A stretch of 64,000 nt of DNA, taken from a virus. Location: IMG/VR virus record IMGVR_UViG_3300032677_000017, positions 1 to 64,000 of that record. One strand, 5' to 3'. Below are positions 7,191-15,807 of the stretch, in pieces. A program made the position numbers and the translations under genes. Position 1 is the stretch's first letter. Each line of letters begins with the position of its first letter. A model generated the notes under the pieces. The model had not been told where the DNA came from. It worked only from the letters and a program-made list of their open reading frames with translations, and ran no database searches.

Positions 7191-7306
7191 TTCTTTCTCC
7201 GTTTCCGTAAACACCGCCAGCAAGGAACCCAACCCCCACTGGTTTCGTATCCGCCCTTATTGTCGCACTCGCGGCAGATAAACAGCGATCTCAGCCAGTT
7301 CAACAT
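7175..7306 (-). CDS. 43-aa Cys-rich peptide
   Basis: ATG 7306 shares a base with the preceding TGA (TGATG). CREC...CWRC gives a four-Cys zinc knuckle within a very basic peptide ending KKCRLF. The end overlaps the holin-like gene by 16 nt. Translationally coupled; function unknown. Confidence 0.5.
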   Translation of the reverse strand: MLNWLRSLFICRECDNKGGYETSGGWVPCWRCLRKRRKKCRLF

Positions 7307-7656
7307 CACCCGCACTCTCCGAACGCTTTCAAAATAGCGCATACGCTGAAGGGATGAGACACGAAGTACAGGCGCGGAACTCTCAGCATGGTGGTTTTGC
7401 CGCGCACTTCGAGACTGGTGAAATACAGCGTCAGGGCGGCGATCAGAATTCCAAGCAAGCCCGCAATCACTTTTCCCCAAAACACGGATGCGCTGCCATA
7501 AGCCTTGATCTCGGCGAGAGAAACATCGACATTTTGAATATGCTCCACCAGTCCCTCCTTTCCGTTCCCGTTGATAGCCCCGTGTAGCTGTTTGAGAGCC
7601 ATTTTCACAGTCCCCCACTGCTCCTCAAAAGTGCCCTCAATCTCCAAATCAGCCAC
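7306..7656 (-). CDS. membrane protein, holin/antiholin-like
   Basis: 116 aa from GTG 7656 with GGAG 6 nt upstream. A charged helix comes first (about residues 1-50), then a single strong transmembrane segment, VFWGKVIAGLLGILIAALTL, and a second moderately hydrophobic tail. This N-helix/TM layout is common in phage holin-cluster proteins. It lies between the tail spike and the lysis genes. Confidence 0.6.
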   Translation of the reverse strand: MADLEIEGTFEEQWGTVKMALKQLHGAINGNGKEGLVEHIQNVDVSLAEIKAYGSASVFWGKVIAGLLGILIAALTLYFTSLEVRGKTTMLRVPRLYFVSHPFSVCAILKAFGECG

Positions 7657-7738
7657 ATTGGCTCTCCGTATCTATTCTCTACCCCTCCCCGGTTTCACGG
7701 CGCGATTACTGCACTTGCGGGGTAGTTACAGCTCCACA

Positions 7739-10700
7739 CTACTGAGACAGCTTCGATGCCTGCACGAGAATCGCGTTACCCTGCGCCCCGCCCAGGCTTC
7801 CTCCTGTGGTTGTTATTGTGGTTGAGCAAGCGCTTCCGCTCACATAGGTCCAACTGGTCGGCTCCGATGTATAACCGTACCCCGTATTCAGCATGGTAAA
7901 TCCGGTTACCGCACCACTCGACACGTTCACGGTCAACTGGCCATTGGATCCACCGCCGCCGCTTGCTGCCACCACGCAGGTTCCCGTTCCGGTCGGAGTG
8001 CCGCCGCTTGAGTAGGTGGGTATTCCGATGCCCGTTGCCGTGAAATTGAATCCTGTGAGTAGGGTCTTACTGCCGCTGATCGCCACAGGCGCCTTCGTGC
8101 TCGGACCGCAGGAACCAGCTCCGCTTTGCAGCAGTGATTTCTGTGTTGCAATCACCGAGGTCGATGACGGGAATGTGAGATCCCATGTCACCTGTCCGCC
8201 GCCTCCCGATTGGCTGGTGGGCAACGAATTTGAAAAATTGCAGTTGAAGATCACCGTGTGAGAACCAGCCGTGCCGTAATTCGAACTCACGATCAAGCTC
8301 GGTGCGGTGGCGGTGGTCCACTCGGCAAATTGCACAGTGTTGGAGTATGTTGCGTTCGCGGCCGGAGTCAACGTCGGCGCGTTGTAGGAGGCGTAGACGT
8401 AGTTGCCAGCCGCATCCGACGTGTTCGCGCATCCCAGAAAGATCGTTCCGCCGCTGCTCCACGTTCCACCGAGGGAAGCAAAGTTCAACGTGTTACTTAC
8501 CACCGAAGTAACCGCGTAATAGCTTGTGCCGCTTGTATTCAGACCCGCCGGAGACGCCCCCGTAACACCAACCAGCGATCCAACTACAAACGCCGGAGGC
8601 AGGGAGCCAACCGTCAGGCTGGTTGCCGTTCCCCCCGTAATCGCCGTCGAGGCAATGCCTGTATCCGATCCACGGGCGCAAATCAAGTCACCGCCCGCAA
8701 ATGTCACGGTGGGAGTGACCGCCGTGACCGCTGTCGCGACATAGGCCGTGGTGGCTATCTTTGTGCTGTTGTCACCGGCTGTTTGTGTGGGAGCCGTCGG
8801 AGACCCGGTAAGGGCCGGACTGACCGCCGCTACTGGAGATCCGCTCCCTGTTGTGGCTGTTACCGTGGCCGTGCCCGATGCGAAAACGGGGACGCCTGTC
8901 GCCGATCCATTGTTTGCCCCGAGCCCTCCAACCGAGGTGGGCACCGCGCTTGCCGCCACAGCCAGCGAGGGCGTAGTGGTGGAATTGGTGACGGTGGGAA
9001 CAAGCCATGTCGGCCAGCTCCCCGAAGGAGCCGCAAAGCTGGTGAGCGCAGAAGAATACTGCGATACCGCTCCAAACCCAGGATATGTCAGCGACGTTTG
9101 GGAGCTGATGAACATGTCATCGATCCACACGGTCCCAGGAGCATCGATAAACATCGTCATTCCAGCCCCCGAGTCTGTTGCGCTTGACACGCAGGGCGTT
9201 GAGTAATAGGTCCATACCGTTGTGCTTTTGACAGACACTACGCCCGCGCAATACTGGTTTGTATTGCTGGTGTTGATCAACCTGACAGTGACTCCCTCTG
9301 AACCACCATCCCCCTTCATCCAGAAAGACAGGATGTATTGCTGCCCGGATGTTACGTTGATTGAACCCTGATAAACGCTCGCATAGGATCCGCCGGTCAT
9401 GGTCAACTCCTGCGAGTAGGAGCCGGTCACAGCGTTGGCGGCCGTTGTGGTAACCACCGTGATCGTGACAGGGCTTCCGGTGCAGGTTGCGGTGCCGCTG
9501 GTGCAGGTTGCCGTGGTTGGTGGTGACGTGCAACTACTTCCGCTTCCCGTAATCACCGCGCTGCTGAACGAACCGCTCGACAGTGTAACAGTAGCCGTTG
9601 CTCCAGAGCATCCGTTATTGAAGTTGGTCAGAAGGATTGTTCCCGATCCCGAAAAACCTCCACCTCCGCTTACTCCAGTTACTGACGCCAGTTCCAACGT
9701 TCCATCTTGCAGATAGGTGCAGCTTGCGCCCGTCCCGCAGTATCCGGCCCAGCTTCCACCATAGGACGTAGTTCCTCCCGATGCGGTTGCGGTAATGCCT
9801 CCACTCTCGAATCCGTTGTTCGTGAGCAGGTTGGCGTTGGTCAGATAGGCGGGGCTGAGTGCGGAGGTTACAGGGAGGCCCGACACATTTGTGCTGTATG
9901 TCGGAAGCCAGGTCGCGTTTCCGTTGTACCCACCGGCACCCTGTGTTGATGAGGTGATCTGCACATTGTTTGCTTCGTCATTGATAATCAGATGGCTATT
10001 GCGGGCCGTGGTGTTCGTAGCCGATGTTCCAAGATTGCCGCTGGCAACATCCACGCAATAGGCTCCATCGGAAACCGTTCCCGCCTGCTCCGCACAGGTG
10101 GTGCGAATGAGGTTGACCGCTCCAATGCCGGATCCCACCCTGATATAGGGAACCGTGTTCTTGTTGGTTAGCTGGGTGGTTGGACCTTCGGAATATGTGT
10201 TTATGAAGCTAAGTTCCTGGGTGTAATTGTTGCCCTGAATGTAAAGGGCATACTGGCCGAATGGAGGGTGGGTGGTCTGAAGATTGCGGAACCACAGTCC
10301 GGCCGTATAGCTGCCGGTGAGGGTGGAGGTGATTGTGACCGTTGCCGGGCAGGTCGCTGTTCCGCTGGCGCAAGTGGCGGAAGTCGGCGCATAGGAGCAG
10401 AGGTTTCCTGAAAGATTGGTGACTGCCGACAGGAAGTTACCACTTGAATCCAATTGAACGGTTGCGGTCGATCCGGCGCATCCATTGTTGAAGTTGCTCA
10501 GGGTCACATATCCAGGCCCCGCCAATCCGCTTCCACTTATGCCGGTGACGTGGTTAAGACCAACCTTGCCGATGATCGTCGTGGGCATGCTGTTTGTCGA
10601 AGACGAACTGTCACATGTCACGCTGTCGAACGAGGCGGAAGTAGAGACGTCATAAAAAGCGCACGATGGAGCTGTCTGAGTCAGAACGCCAATCTGCGAG

Positions 10701-12178
10701 AAGTTGTTGTTGCCCCACATATGGGCGAGGGTCAGAGCGGCATCGGAGTTCGAGAAGGTCACGTTGGATGCGGTGAAAATCCAGAACCGGGAAGCCTCGA
10801 TCCAGTTGGGATTGTTTCCGACCACCTCGTTCGCCGCCGTGCATACGAACCCATCCATTGTCTGCGCGGGCCCGATCACGGTGTTCGAAAGCATCGAGTC
10901 CATCCGGAAGCCAGCCTGATCGCCTGGTCCCGTTCCATCGAAAGAGCACTTATTGTGCAGGCGCACCGCGCAGGTGGTTGTGCTGTTCAGACCCTGCCAG
11001 TGCCAGAACTGCGAAGCGGGAAGCAGGACGTGAACACCCACTCCAGCACTCGATCCACACTCAATCTCTCCGGCGAAGTCGGTGCTGGGATAGAAATTGG
11101 ACGCATCCAGCGTACCGCCGCCGCTGTTGATGGTTGTATTGTCGGCCGCGTTGAATTGGTTATCCGGAGTCGCCCCGGCGAAGTTCTCGGGACGGAACAG
11201 GTGCTGCTGGGTGGCGTAAAACGCTCCACCTGCTGTTGTGTCAAAACATATCTGGTCCGCAGGGCAAATGGCCGACGTGAAGTAGAATTTCGCCAAAGAC
11301 GCCGGTTGAATCGAACCGCCCGGGTAGAACTGGATATTGGGGGCCTGGCAGGTCTGGGCAGGAACCGCCGTCCATGGGGTTGTGATCAACAGCGTGGAAT
11401 TGTTGGCGTATGCCGCCGCGCAAGCCAGGGCAAGAGTGCTGTACTGCGATGCGTCAAGGAACTCCGGGGCAGGACCAAGCGCCGTCGTTCCGGTGTACAT
11501 CGGAATCTGTCCAATTGTTCCCGATCCAATGCCGCCTCCGCCGCCCGACGAATACTGCGGAATGTTCAGCACGTTGCCGATATACGTCGCCGCGCCCGAT
11601 GTCCCGGATGTGGTCAGTGTGAACGGAGTCGCTTTTGCGTTGAACGTGTTCCAGTCAGTCGAGGAGAGCCAGCCATTCGATGATGTGGTGGCTTGGGGAA
11701 GAGAGATGTTGGGGGTGGTTCCGCCGCTCGACACAAGAGGACTCGTGGCGGTGACTGTCGTGATCGTCCCGGAAGATCCGCCATTCTGGTAGCTGCTGTA
11801 TATCGTGGTTGACGTTGGGTTGGTCTGCATCAGATAGAACGAGGATCCGGATACGAACGCAGAGAACCACCCATTCTGGTCCGTCGTCAACGGATTGGGC
11901 AGAGGTATCGTTTCAGCCACGTCGGCATAGAGGGAAGACAGCGGGGTGCAGGGAACACCAGAGGCCCCATAGGGGCAGATTCTGACCGTCGCGTAGGGGG
12001 CTGGCACACCAGACAGCGTGACGACCTGATTAGAGATCACCGCTGTCGCCTGGGCCATCAGGCGAGAGGAAGCCAGTGCGAGGAAGATCAAAAGTGATAT
12101 TCCTGCTGCCCTTTTTGCTGTTACACCTGCGGCAAAGCGCTTGATTAACATATTCACCATCGTTTTCAATCCTGTCAT
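7739..12178 (-). CDS. giant tail spike/fibre with secretion-signal-like N-terminus
   Basis: 1479 aa. It opens with a basic segment and a hydrophobic stretch ending MAQA (about residues 11-42), which looks exactly like a Sec signal peptide. Next is a 'VPAPYATVRICPYGASGVPCTPLSS' beta domain typical of secreted Acidobacteriota-type proteins. Then come Gly/Thr/Ser-rich beta repeats, a central beta-helix-like region, a CBM4/9-like sandwich (NNGFESGG ... WIDDMF) and further Ser/Gly-rich repeats. The probable role is host-surface binding or depolymerisation. ATG 12178 was chosen for GGAGGAGG upstream. Its first 49 codons overlap the HNH gene in another frame. Confidence 0.75.
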   Translation of the reverse strand: MTGLKTMVNMLIKRFAAGVTAKRAAGISLLIFLALASSRLMAQATAVISNQVVTLSGVPAPYATVRICPYGASGVPCTPLSSLYADVAETIPLPNPLTTDQNGWFSAFVSGSSFYLMQTNPTSTTIYSSYQNGGSSGTITTVTATSPLVSSGGTTPNISLPQATTSSNGWLSSTDWNTFNAKATPFTLTTSGTSGAATYIGNVLNIPQYSSGGGGGIGSGTIGQIPMYTGTTALGPAPEFLDASQYSTLALACAAAYANNSTLLITTPWTAVPAQTCQAPNIQFYPGGSIQPASLAKFYFTSAICPADQICFDTTAGGAFYATQQHLFRPENFAGATPDNQFNAADNTTINSGGGTLDASNFYPSTDFAGEIECGSSAGVGVHVLLPASQFWHWQGLNSTTTCAVRLHNKCSFDGTGPGDQAGFRMDSMLSNTVIGPAQTMDGFVCTAANEVVGNNPNWIEASRFWIFTASNVTFSNSDAALTLAHMWGNNNFSQIGVLTQTAPSCAFYDVSTSASFDSVTCDSSSSTNSMPTTIIGKVGLNHVTGISGSGLAGPGYVTLSNFNNGCAGSTATVQLDSSGNFLSAVTNLSGNLCSYAPTSATCASGTATCPATVTITSTLTGSYTAGLWFRNLQTTHPPFGQYALYIQGNNYTQELSFINTYSEGPTTQLTNKNTVPYIRVGSGIGAVNLIRTTCAEQAGTVSDGAYCVDVASGNLGTSATNTTARNSHLIINDEANNVQITSSTQGAGGYNGNATWLPTYSTNVSGLPVTSALSPAYLTNANLLTNNGFESGGITATASGGTTSYGGSWAGYCGTGASCTYLQDGTLELASVTGVSGGGGFSGSGTILLTNFNNGCSGATATVTLSSGSFSSAVITGSGSSCTSPPTTATCTSGTATCTGSPVTITVVTTTAANAVTGSYSQELTMTGGSYASVYQGSINVTSGQQYILSFWMKGDGGSEGVTVRLINTSNTNQYCAGVVSVKSTTVWTYYSTPCVSSATDSGAGMTMFIDAPGTVWIDDMFISSQTSLTYPGFGAVSQYSSALTSFAAPSGSWPTWLVPTVTNSTTTPSLAVAASAVPTSVGGLGANNGSATGVPVFASGTATVTATTGSGSPVAAVSPALTGSPTAPTQTAGDNSTKIATTAYVATAVTAVTPTVTFAGGDLICARGSDTGIASTAITGGTATSLTVGSLPPAFVVGSLVGVTGASPAGLNTSGTSYYAVTSVVSNTLNFASLGGTWSSGGTIFLGCANTSDAAGNYVYASYNAPTLTPAANATYSNTVQFAEWTTATAPSLIVSSNYGTAGSHTVIFNCNFSNSLPTSQSGGGGQVTWDLTFPSSTSVIATQKSLLQSGAGSCGPSTKAPVAISGSKTLLTGFNFTATGIGIPTYSSGGTPTGTGTCVVAASGGGGSNGQLTVNVSSGAVTGFTMLNTGYGYTSEPTSWTYVSGSACSTTITTTGGSLGGAQGNAILVQASKLSQ

Positions 12179-12416
12179 CTCTGCTTCCTCCTCCCATCCC
12201 TCTGGCACGAGCGTGATCGAAGGTCATATCATCGAGTTCAAAGTAATGGAGACACGACGGGCACACCCCATTCTGCCTCTTCCACATCTCCGCCAATCTC
12301 CGCCTGTATTCCATGCGTCCGGCCGTGTTGTTCAGGCAAACCTCCCGCCCGTCCCGGGTCTTTTTGGTCGCCGCCTGCGTCTTCGGTTTCGTAAACCGCT
12401 TCCTCATGAACCTCAT
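12030..12416 (-). CDS. HNH endonuclease overlapping both neighbours
   Basis: 128 aa. CPSCLHYFELDDMTFDHARARGMGGG and ALCRRCNSKKGSRN carry the zinc CxxC pairs, DH and N of an HNH fold. GGGAGG lies 6 nt before ATG 12416. It overlaps the upstream gene by 179 nt and the tail-spike gene by 149 nt, each in a different frame, which is much more than the 1-20 nt usual here. This suggests an intruder gene whose insertion forced new reading frames at its edges. Confidence 0.8.
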   Translation of the reverse strand: MRFMRKRFTKPKTQAATKKTRDGREVCLNNTAGRMEYRRRLAEMWKRQNGVCPSCLHYFELDDMTFDHARARGMGGGSRDDRIENDGEYVNQALCRRCNSKKGSRNITFDLPRTGFLSPDGPGDSGDL

Positions 12417-13155
12417 CGTCGTCCTCCCGGCTTACATCCAACAGCTTCCGATACACCGACCTGACGCGCTCCAGGGCAAGATGAGTCCAATCCCTCTCAT
12501 CCTCCATGCCACCCCTTTTTCCCAGCGAACGGTAGACCCCCTCGATCAAGCGAATCGCATCGTTCAGGTCGCCCAAGACGCTGTTGTCCTGAATCTTGTC
12601 GGCCACCGCAAACTCCAGGGCCTGTCCAATTGAGCTGAGATTGTGCCTGTCTTTGAACTCTTGCAGGTTCCTGAAGATGGACCCCTTGGCTGTTGCCGGA
12701 ACGCGAATCGACAAGGGGGTCATGGGAACCCTCTCCGGGCCGGGAATAATGCGATTCCGGTCCTCGATTTTCCTTGCCAACTGAGAAAAGCTGTCCGCCT
12801 GAGCCTCTTGGGCCCATGGGAACTGGGTGCGAATCTCAGGCTTTACGTCCAGAAGGAGAAGAGCCTGGCCGACAGGGATCTTTTCCAGCTCGGAAAGGGG
12901 GAGGGAGGAAAGAGCTTGTCCGATGGCAACCGCCTGGAACCACCAGGTCTTGCCAATCCCCAAGCTCAACATGTATGCGTGTTCGTTTTTGTAGCCCAGC
13001 TCGGCAAATCCGTCATTCAGCTTGAGCCGCCAGCCATAATAGGCCAAATGGGCGAAGGATAGGTTGTATTCCCTGACCGACTGGCGGATGTTCTTATCCA
13101 GTTCCCGGATCTCCGAGACGGCAGGGGCCGACACAACATGAAGAGAGGCGCTCAT
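12238..13155 (-). CDS. putative DNA-binding/regulatory phage protein
   Basis: 305 aa. The N-terminal 110 residues ('LGYKNEHAYMLSLGIGKTWWFQAVAIGQALSSL...') look like a helix-turn-helix/recognition domain. The middle section ends in a basic helical region, and the C-terminal ~60 residues are acidic/Gly-rich and overlap the HNH gene, so they may be recent. A TAAATT box lies about 7 nt before the ATG and AAAAAGTAACG (13182-13192) lies upstream, so transcription may be leaderless and operator-linked. Function not established. Confidence 0.6.
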   Translation of the reverse strand: MSASLHVVSAPAVSEIRELDKNIRQSVREYNLSFAHLAYYGWRLKLNDGFAELGYKNEHAYMLSLGIGKTWWFQAVAIGQALSSLPLSELEKIPVGQALLLLDVKPEIRTQFPWAQEAQADSFSQLARKIEDRNRIIPGPERVPMTPLSIRVPATAKGSIFRNLQEFKDRHNLSSIGQALEFAVADKIQDNSVLGDLNDAIRLIEGVYRSLGKRGGMEDERDWTHLALERVRSVYRKLLDVSREDDDEVHEEAVYETEDAGGDQKDPGRAGGLPEQHGRTHGIQAEIGGDVEEAEWGVPVVSPLL

Positions 13156-13780
13156 AGCCCCAAATTTAGCATGAGGACAGAAAAAAGTAACGAGTTGAGG
13201 CTTTTATCCTCTCTTAGACAATAGTACGGCTTTCCCCTTTGGAGTAGAGACTCGCACGGGGTTGGGTGAAAGAAGCAGCCCTACCAAGAAGTAATCGAGT
13301 CCCGTATTGGTTTTTTGGTCTACTCGTTTTCGCCGGGTCGCAAGCCGTCATCGTTGCCCGGTAAACCGCTCTCGCGGAAACCGTTGGTTCTCAATTACCG
13401 CGCTCCCCTTTGGCCTCCCCTTCGGCAGCATGGCCATCTAAAGAGGAAGTTCAATTCCTGGCGCAGATTAACCTTCTTGTTGCCAATATCTTTGTTGGAA
13501 AACGCTCTTCTCCTGTACCGTTCCAACCCTCGGGGGAGGATCGCCATGCCCGAGACGGGCCAAGGAGGATAAGGGATACTGGAAGGACCGGATTGTCGTT
13601 GCAGTGCCCATAAAACAACCTTGAGTGGCTACAGAATAACAGGAGGCTTGATTTTGTCCAGCGTTAGTGCGAAGATTGTTCTGCGGGGTGATTGTTTCAC
13701 TCCTTCCCATATGACTCCTTGAGCAGAATCACATGGTCACCCCGCTCATCCCCCAAAAAAGCACAAAAAGAGCCCCCAGG
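13156..13780. other. 625-nt region without a convincing gene
   Basis: Both strands carry only short frames without Shine-Dalgarno or family resemblance. Small hairpins (for example GCCCG-aga-CGGGC near 13550) and a GACTCG/CGAGTC pair are visible, but no tRNA, terminator or known RNA could be confirmed. It separates the 305-aa gene from the IS605-type element. Confidence 0.5.
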
Positions 13781-13830
13781 TTGACATCCTCCCCTCCCTG
13801 AAGGAAGGGGATTCCTACGAGGGCGGCTTA
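13781..13830 (-). ncRNA. IS605 right end / likely omega-RNA 3' part
   Basis: Directly downstream of tnpB on its strand, with an imperfect hairpin CCCCTTCCTTCAGGGAGGGG (13791-13810) and terminal GGATGTCAA. In this family the TnpB guide RNA derives from the tnpB 3' end plus the right end, with the guide taken from the flanking DNA (minus strand, below 13781). The position is inferred from family knowledge. Confidence 0.55.
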
Positions 13831-15015
13831 CGCCGCTCTTTCGGAGGGTTCCTGCTGCTGACGGCTTACATCGCCGTTCACTTCACAGGCTAACCGGGCG
13901 TGTCCCGCCCTTAGTACGTTGATTGCGCCGACTAGATCAGCGTTCTCCGCAAAGCCACATTCGACGCAAGCAAATTCTGCCTGTGTCTTGCGGTTTTCTC
14001 CTGAGACATGGCCACAATGTGGGCACGTCCGGGAAGTGTTCTGCGGTGGCACGGCCAGGAATAGGCCGCCCACCCAGAGCATTTTGTACTCCAGTTGCCG
14101 CCGGAATTCCGCCCAGCCCTGGTCGAGTATCGACCTGTTGAGACCGGCTTTGGCGCGGACGTTCCTGCCGGGTTGTTCGACAGTGCCAGCAGCAGACCGG
14201 GACATATTGCTTACCTGCAAGTCTTCGACGACGACCATCGCGTGGTTTTTGCTGATGGTGGTAGAGGCTTTGTGCAGGTAGTCCCGACGGGCGTTGGCAA
14301 TGCGAACATGGATGCGCTGGACTTGGGCTTTGGCCTTCTTCCAGTTGTTGCTGAACTTCTTCTTGCGGCTCATGGTCTGCTGCGCTTTACGCAGATCAGC
14401 AGCGTACCGCTTGAAGATGTTGAGAGGCGGATAGACGGTTCCATCCGAGAGCGTGGCAAAGCGCACAATCCCCATGTCGATGCCCACGGCAGCGCCCTGG
14501 GCGACCGGCTGCTCGATTTCGCGCACGGTCTGAATAGAGATGAACCACTTGCCGTTGCTTGCGCTTACAGTGACATTTCTGACGGTGCCCAGCACCTCGC
14601 GGCTATTGCGATACCGAACCCATCCGAGCTTGGGCAGGAAGATACGGTCGTTAGCCTGGTCCAGCTTGAAGCCTTGCGGGAAACGGAAACTATCTCCGAG
14701 CCCACGCTTCTTGAATCGCGGGTATTCGGTTCGCTTCTCAAAGAAGTTGATGAAGGCGCGATCCAGGTTCTTGAGCGAGTGCTGCAGGGCTTGCGAAGGA
14801 GATTCCTTGAGCCACTCAAACTCGCTTTTCCATGCTGGAAGCAGGTTAGCCATCTCCACATAGCTGATGAACTTGTTTCCCGTTTCATGGTTGGCTGTTT
14901 GCAACGCCAAGGCCTTGTTGAACACAAATCTGCATGACCCGGCAAAGCGGCGCATATCGCGCTCCTGATTACCGTCTGGCATGAGTTCAAACTTGAAAGC
15001 CTGAAGCCGTTGCAT
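13828..15015 (-). CDS. tnpB: TnpB RNA-guided nuclease
   Basis: 395 aa, full length. RNA-guided DNA nuclease that cuts empty donor sites and promotes IS retention. RuvC residues are intact: Asp180 (GIDMG), Glu264 (VVVEDL) and Asp360 (NADLVGAINV). The four-Cys zinc ribbon is C331/C334 and C350/C353. The N-terminal 'FKFELMPDGNQE' and 'FVFNKAL' are family-typical. ATG 15015 was chosen to match the family N-terminus; the frame upstream is antisense of tnpA. No degradation is seen, so it may be active. Confidence 0.93.
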   Translation of the reverse strand: MQRLQAFKFELMPDGNQERDMRRFAGSCRFVFNKALALQTANHETGNKFISYVEMANLLPAWKSEFEWLKESPSQALQHSLKNLDRAFINFFEKRTEYPRFKKRGLGDSFRFPQGFKLDQANDRIFLPKLGWVRYRNSREVLGTVRNVTVSASNGKWFISIQTVREIEQPVAQGAAVGIDMGIVRFATLSDGTVYPPLNIFKRYAADLRKAQQTMSRKKKFSNNWKKAKAQVQRIHVRIANARRDYLHKASTTISKNHAMVVVEDLQVSNMSRSAAGTVEQPGRNVRAKAGLNRSILDQGWAEFRRQLEYKMLWVGGLFLAVPPQNTSRTCPHCGHVSGENRKTQAEFACVECGFAENADLVGAINVLRAGHARLACEVNGDVSRQQQEPSERAA

Positions 15016-15037
15016 GACTTTATTGTATACTTGGTCT

Positions 15038-15460
15038 ATGCAGGGAAGCAATGATATTCGACATGGACGGCATTGTGTATTCAATATGCACGTACACTTG
15101 GTCTTTGTCACGAAATACCGGCGCGAAGTCTTCACCAAAGAGGTGCTTGACGATCTGCGAAGCATCTTTTCCGGTGTCTGCAACGACTTTGAAGCGGAAC
15201 TGGTGGAATTCGATGGCGAAGACGACCATGTACACCTGCTCGTGAACTACCCCCCAAAGGTGGCTGTATCCAACCTCGTGAACAGTCTGAAAGGGGTGTC
15301 AAGCCGCATGATTCGCCAAAAGATGTACCCAAGCATCCGAAAGAAGCTATGGGGTGGGGCATTGTGGTCGCCAAGCTACTTCGCTGGCAGTTGCGGAGGC
15401 GCACCCATCTCCGTCATTCGCCAGTACATAGAGCAACAACAGATAAACCCCGGAGGCTGA
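15038..15460 (+). CDS. tnpA: TnpA, Y1 HUH transposase
   Basis: 140 aa. Single-strand transposase of the IS200/IS605 family. The HUH motif is HVH at residues 64-66, and the catalytic Tyr is Tyr130 in 'IRQYIEQQ'. 'NMHVHLVFVTKYRREVF' is the standard N-terminus. Length and motifs are complete, so it is probably functional. It diverges from tnpB across 22 nt containing TATTGTATAC, a possible shared promoter. Confidence 0.93.
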   Translation: MQGSNDIRHGRHCVFNMHVHLVFVTKYRREVFTKEVLDDLRSIFSGVCNDFEAELVEFDGEDDHVHLLVNYPPKVAVSNLVNSLKGVSSRMIRQKMYPSIRKKLWGGALWSPSYFAGSCGGAPISVIRQYIEQQQINPGG

Positions 15461-15478
15461 GTTGCGTTCATTCTCGCT

Positions 15479-15498
15479 GTGTGTCTATTTTACCACAC
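15479..15498. repeat. IS605 left-end hairpin
   Basis: GTGTG (15479-15483) pairs with CACAC (15494-15498) around 10 nt, just beyond the tnpA stop. It fits the subterminal hairpin that TnpA recognises. The stop of the small gene at 15485 lies in its loop. Confidence 0.55.
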
Positions 15499-15604
15499 CT
15501 TTAAGGCGGGAGAGGGGGATGTGGATCCAGTACGACGCACCGGCCGGGCTGAGAATCCGCATCCCGCACACCTTGCAAATATCGATCCTTACCGGCGAAC
15601 CCAT
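15485..15604 (-). CDS. 39-aa CxxC peptide running into the IS left end
   Basis: ATG 15604 (GAGGTTGAGG upstream), overlapping the KTSC gene end by 16 nt. ICKVCGMRI is a zinc-knuckle half, followed by an aromatic 'SYWIHIPL' stretch. The stop TAG falls within the IS605 left-end hairpin, so the original C-terminus may have been replaced when the IS inserted. Confidence 0.4.
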   Translation of the reverse strand: MGSPVRIDICKVCGMRILSPAGASYWIHIPLSRLKGVVK

Positions 15605-15807
15605 GGGCACCTCAACCTCAAGCTGCGATGCAGGTATCTCCCGGGAGACTCTGCCTGTTCAAGTTCGTTGGCGTCCCGCGGAGTGGCTCCGGTATAAAAT
15701 CCGCTTTCGCCGGAGTAAAAGGTGACATGAAGCTCACCCCGCTCCTCGTCGTACTCGGCTGAGGACACGTTGGTGCTTTCGGAAATATCCAGTTTTCTCA
15801 AGGCCAT
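15589..15807 (-). CDS. KTSC-domain small protein
   Basis: 72 aa. The pattern 'SSAEYDEERGELHVTFYSGESGFYTGATPRDANELEQAESPGRYLHRSLR' fits the KTSC domain (SH3-like, about 60 aa), often fused to lysyl-tRNA synthetase-like or nucleic-acid enzymes and common in phages. The start shares a base with the preceding stop (TGATG). The C-terminal LRCPWVRR is unlike the family end. Confidence 0.7.
   Translation of the reverse strand: MALRKLDISESTNVSSAEYDEERGELHVTFYSGESGFYTGATPRDANELEQAESPGRYLHRSLRLRCPWVRR

Larger units (their letters stand above)
13781..15504. mobile_element. IS605-type (IS200/IS605 family) insertion sequence
   Basis: Divergent tnpA (plus) and tnpB (minus) with starts 22 nt apart. The end beyond tnpB carries the typical CCCCTTCC...GGGAGGGG hairpin followed by GGATGTCAA, and a GTGTG/CACAC hairpin lies beyond tnpA. 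There are no terminal inverted repeats or target duplication, as expected. The RE boundary is placed at TCAA (13781); the LE boundary near 15500 is approximate. Confidence 0.85.

Noticed and set aside
8258-11683. Long plus-strand frames of up to 409 codons opposite the tail-spike gene
   Set aside because: They are antisense of the spike's Ser/Thr/Gly codons, have Arg/Cys-rich low-quality translation and no Shine-Dalgarno.
13405-13475. Possible tRNA around AGGAAGTTCAATTCCT
   Set aside because: The T-arm loop would be 6 nt with a mismatched G53-C61 stem, and the acceptor stem has a C-A mismatch; no CCA or anticodon arm. Rejected.
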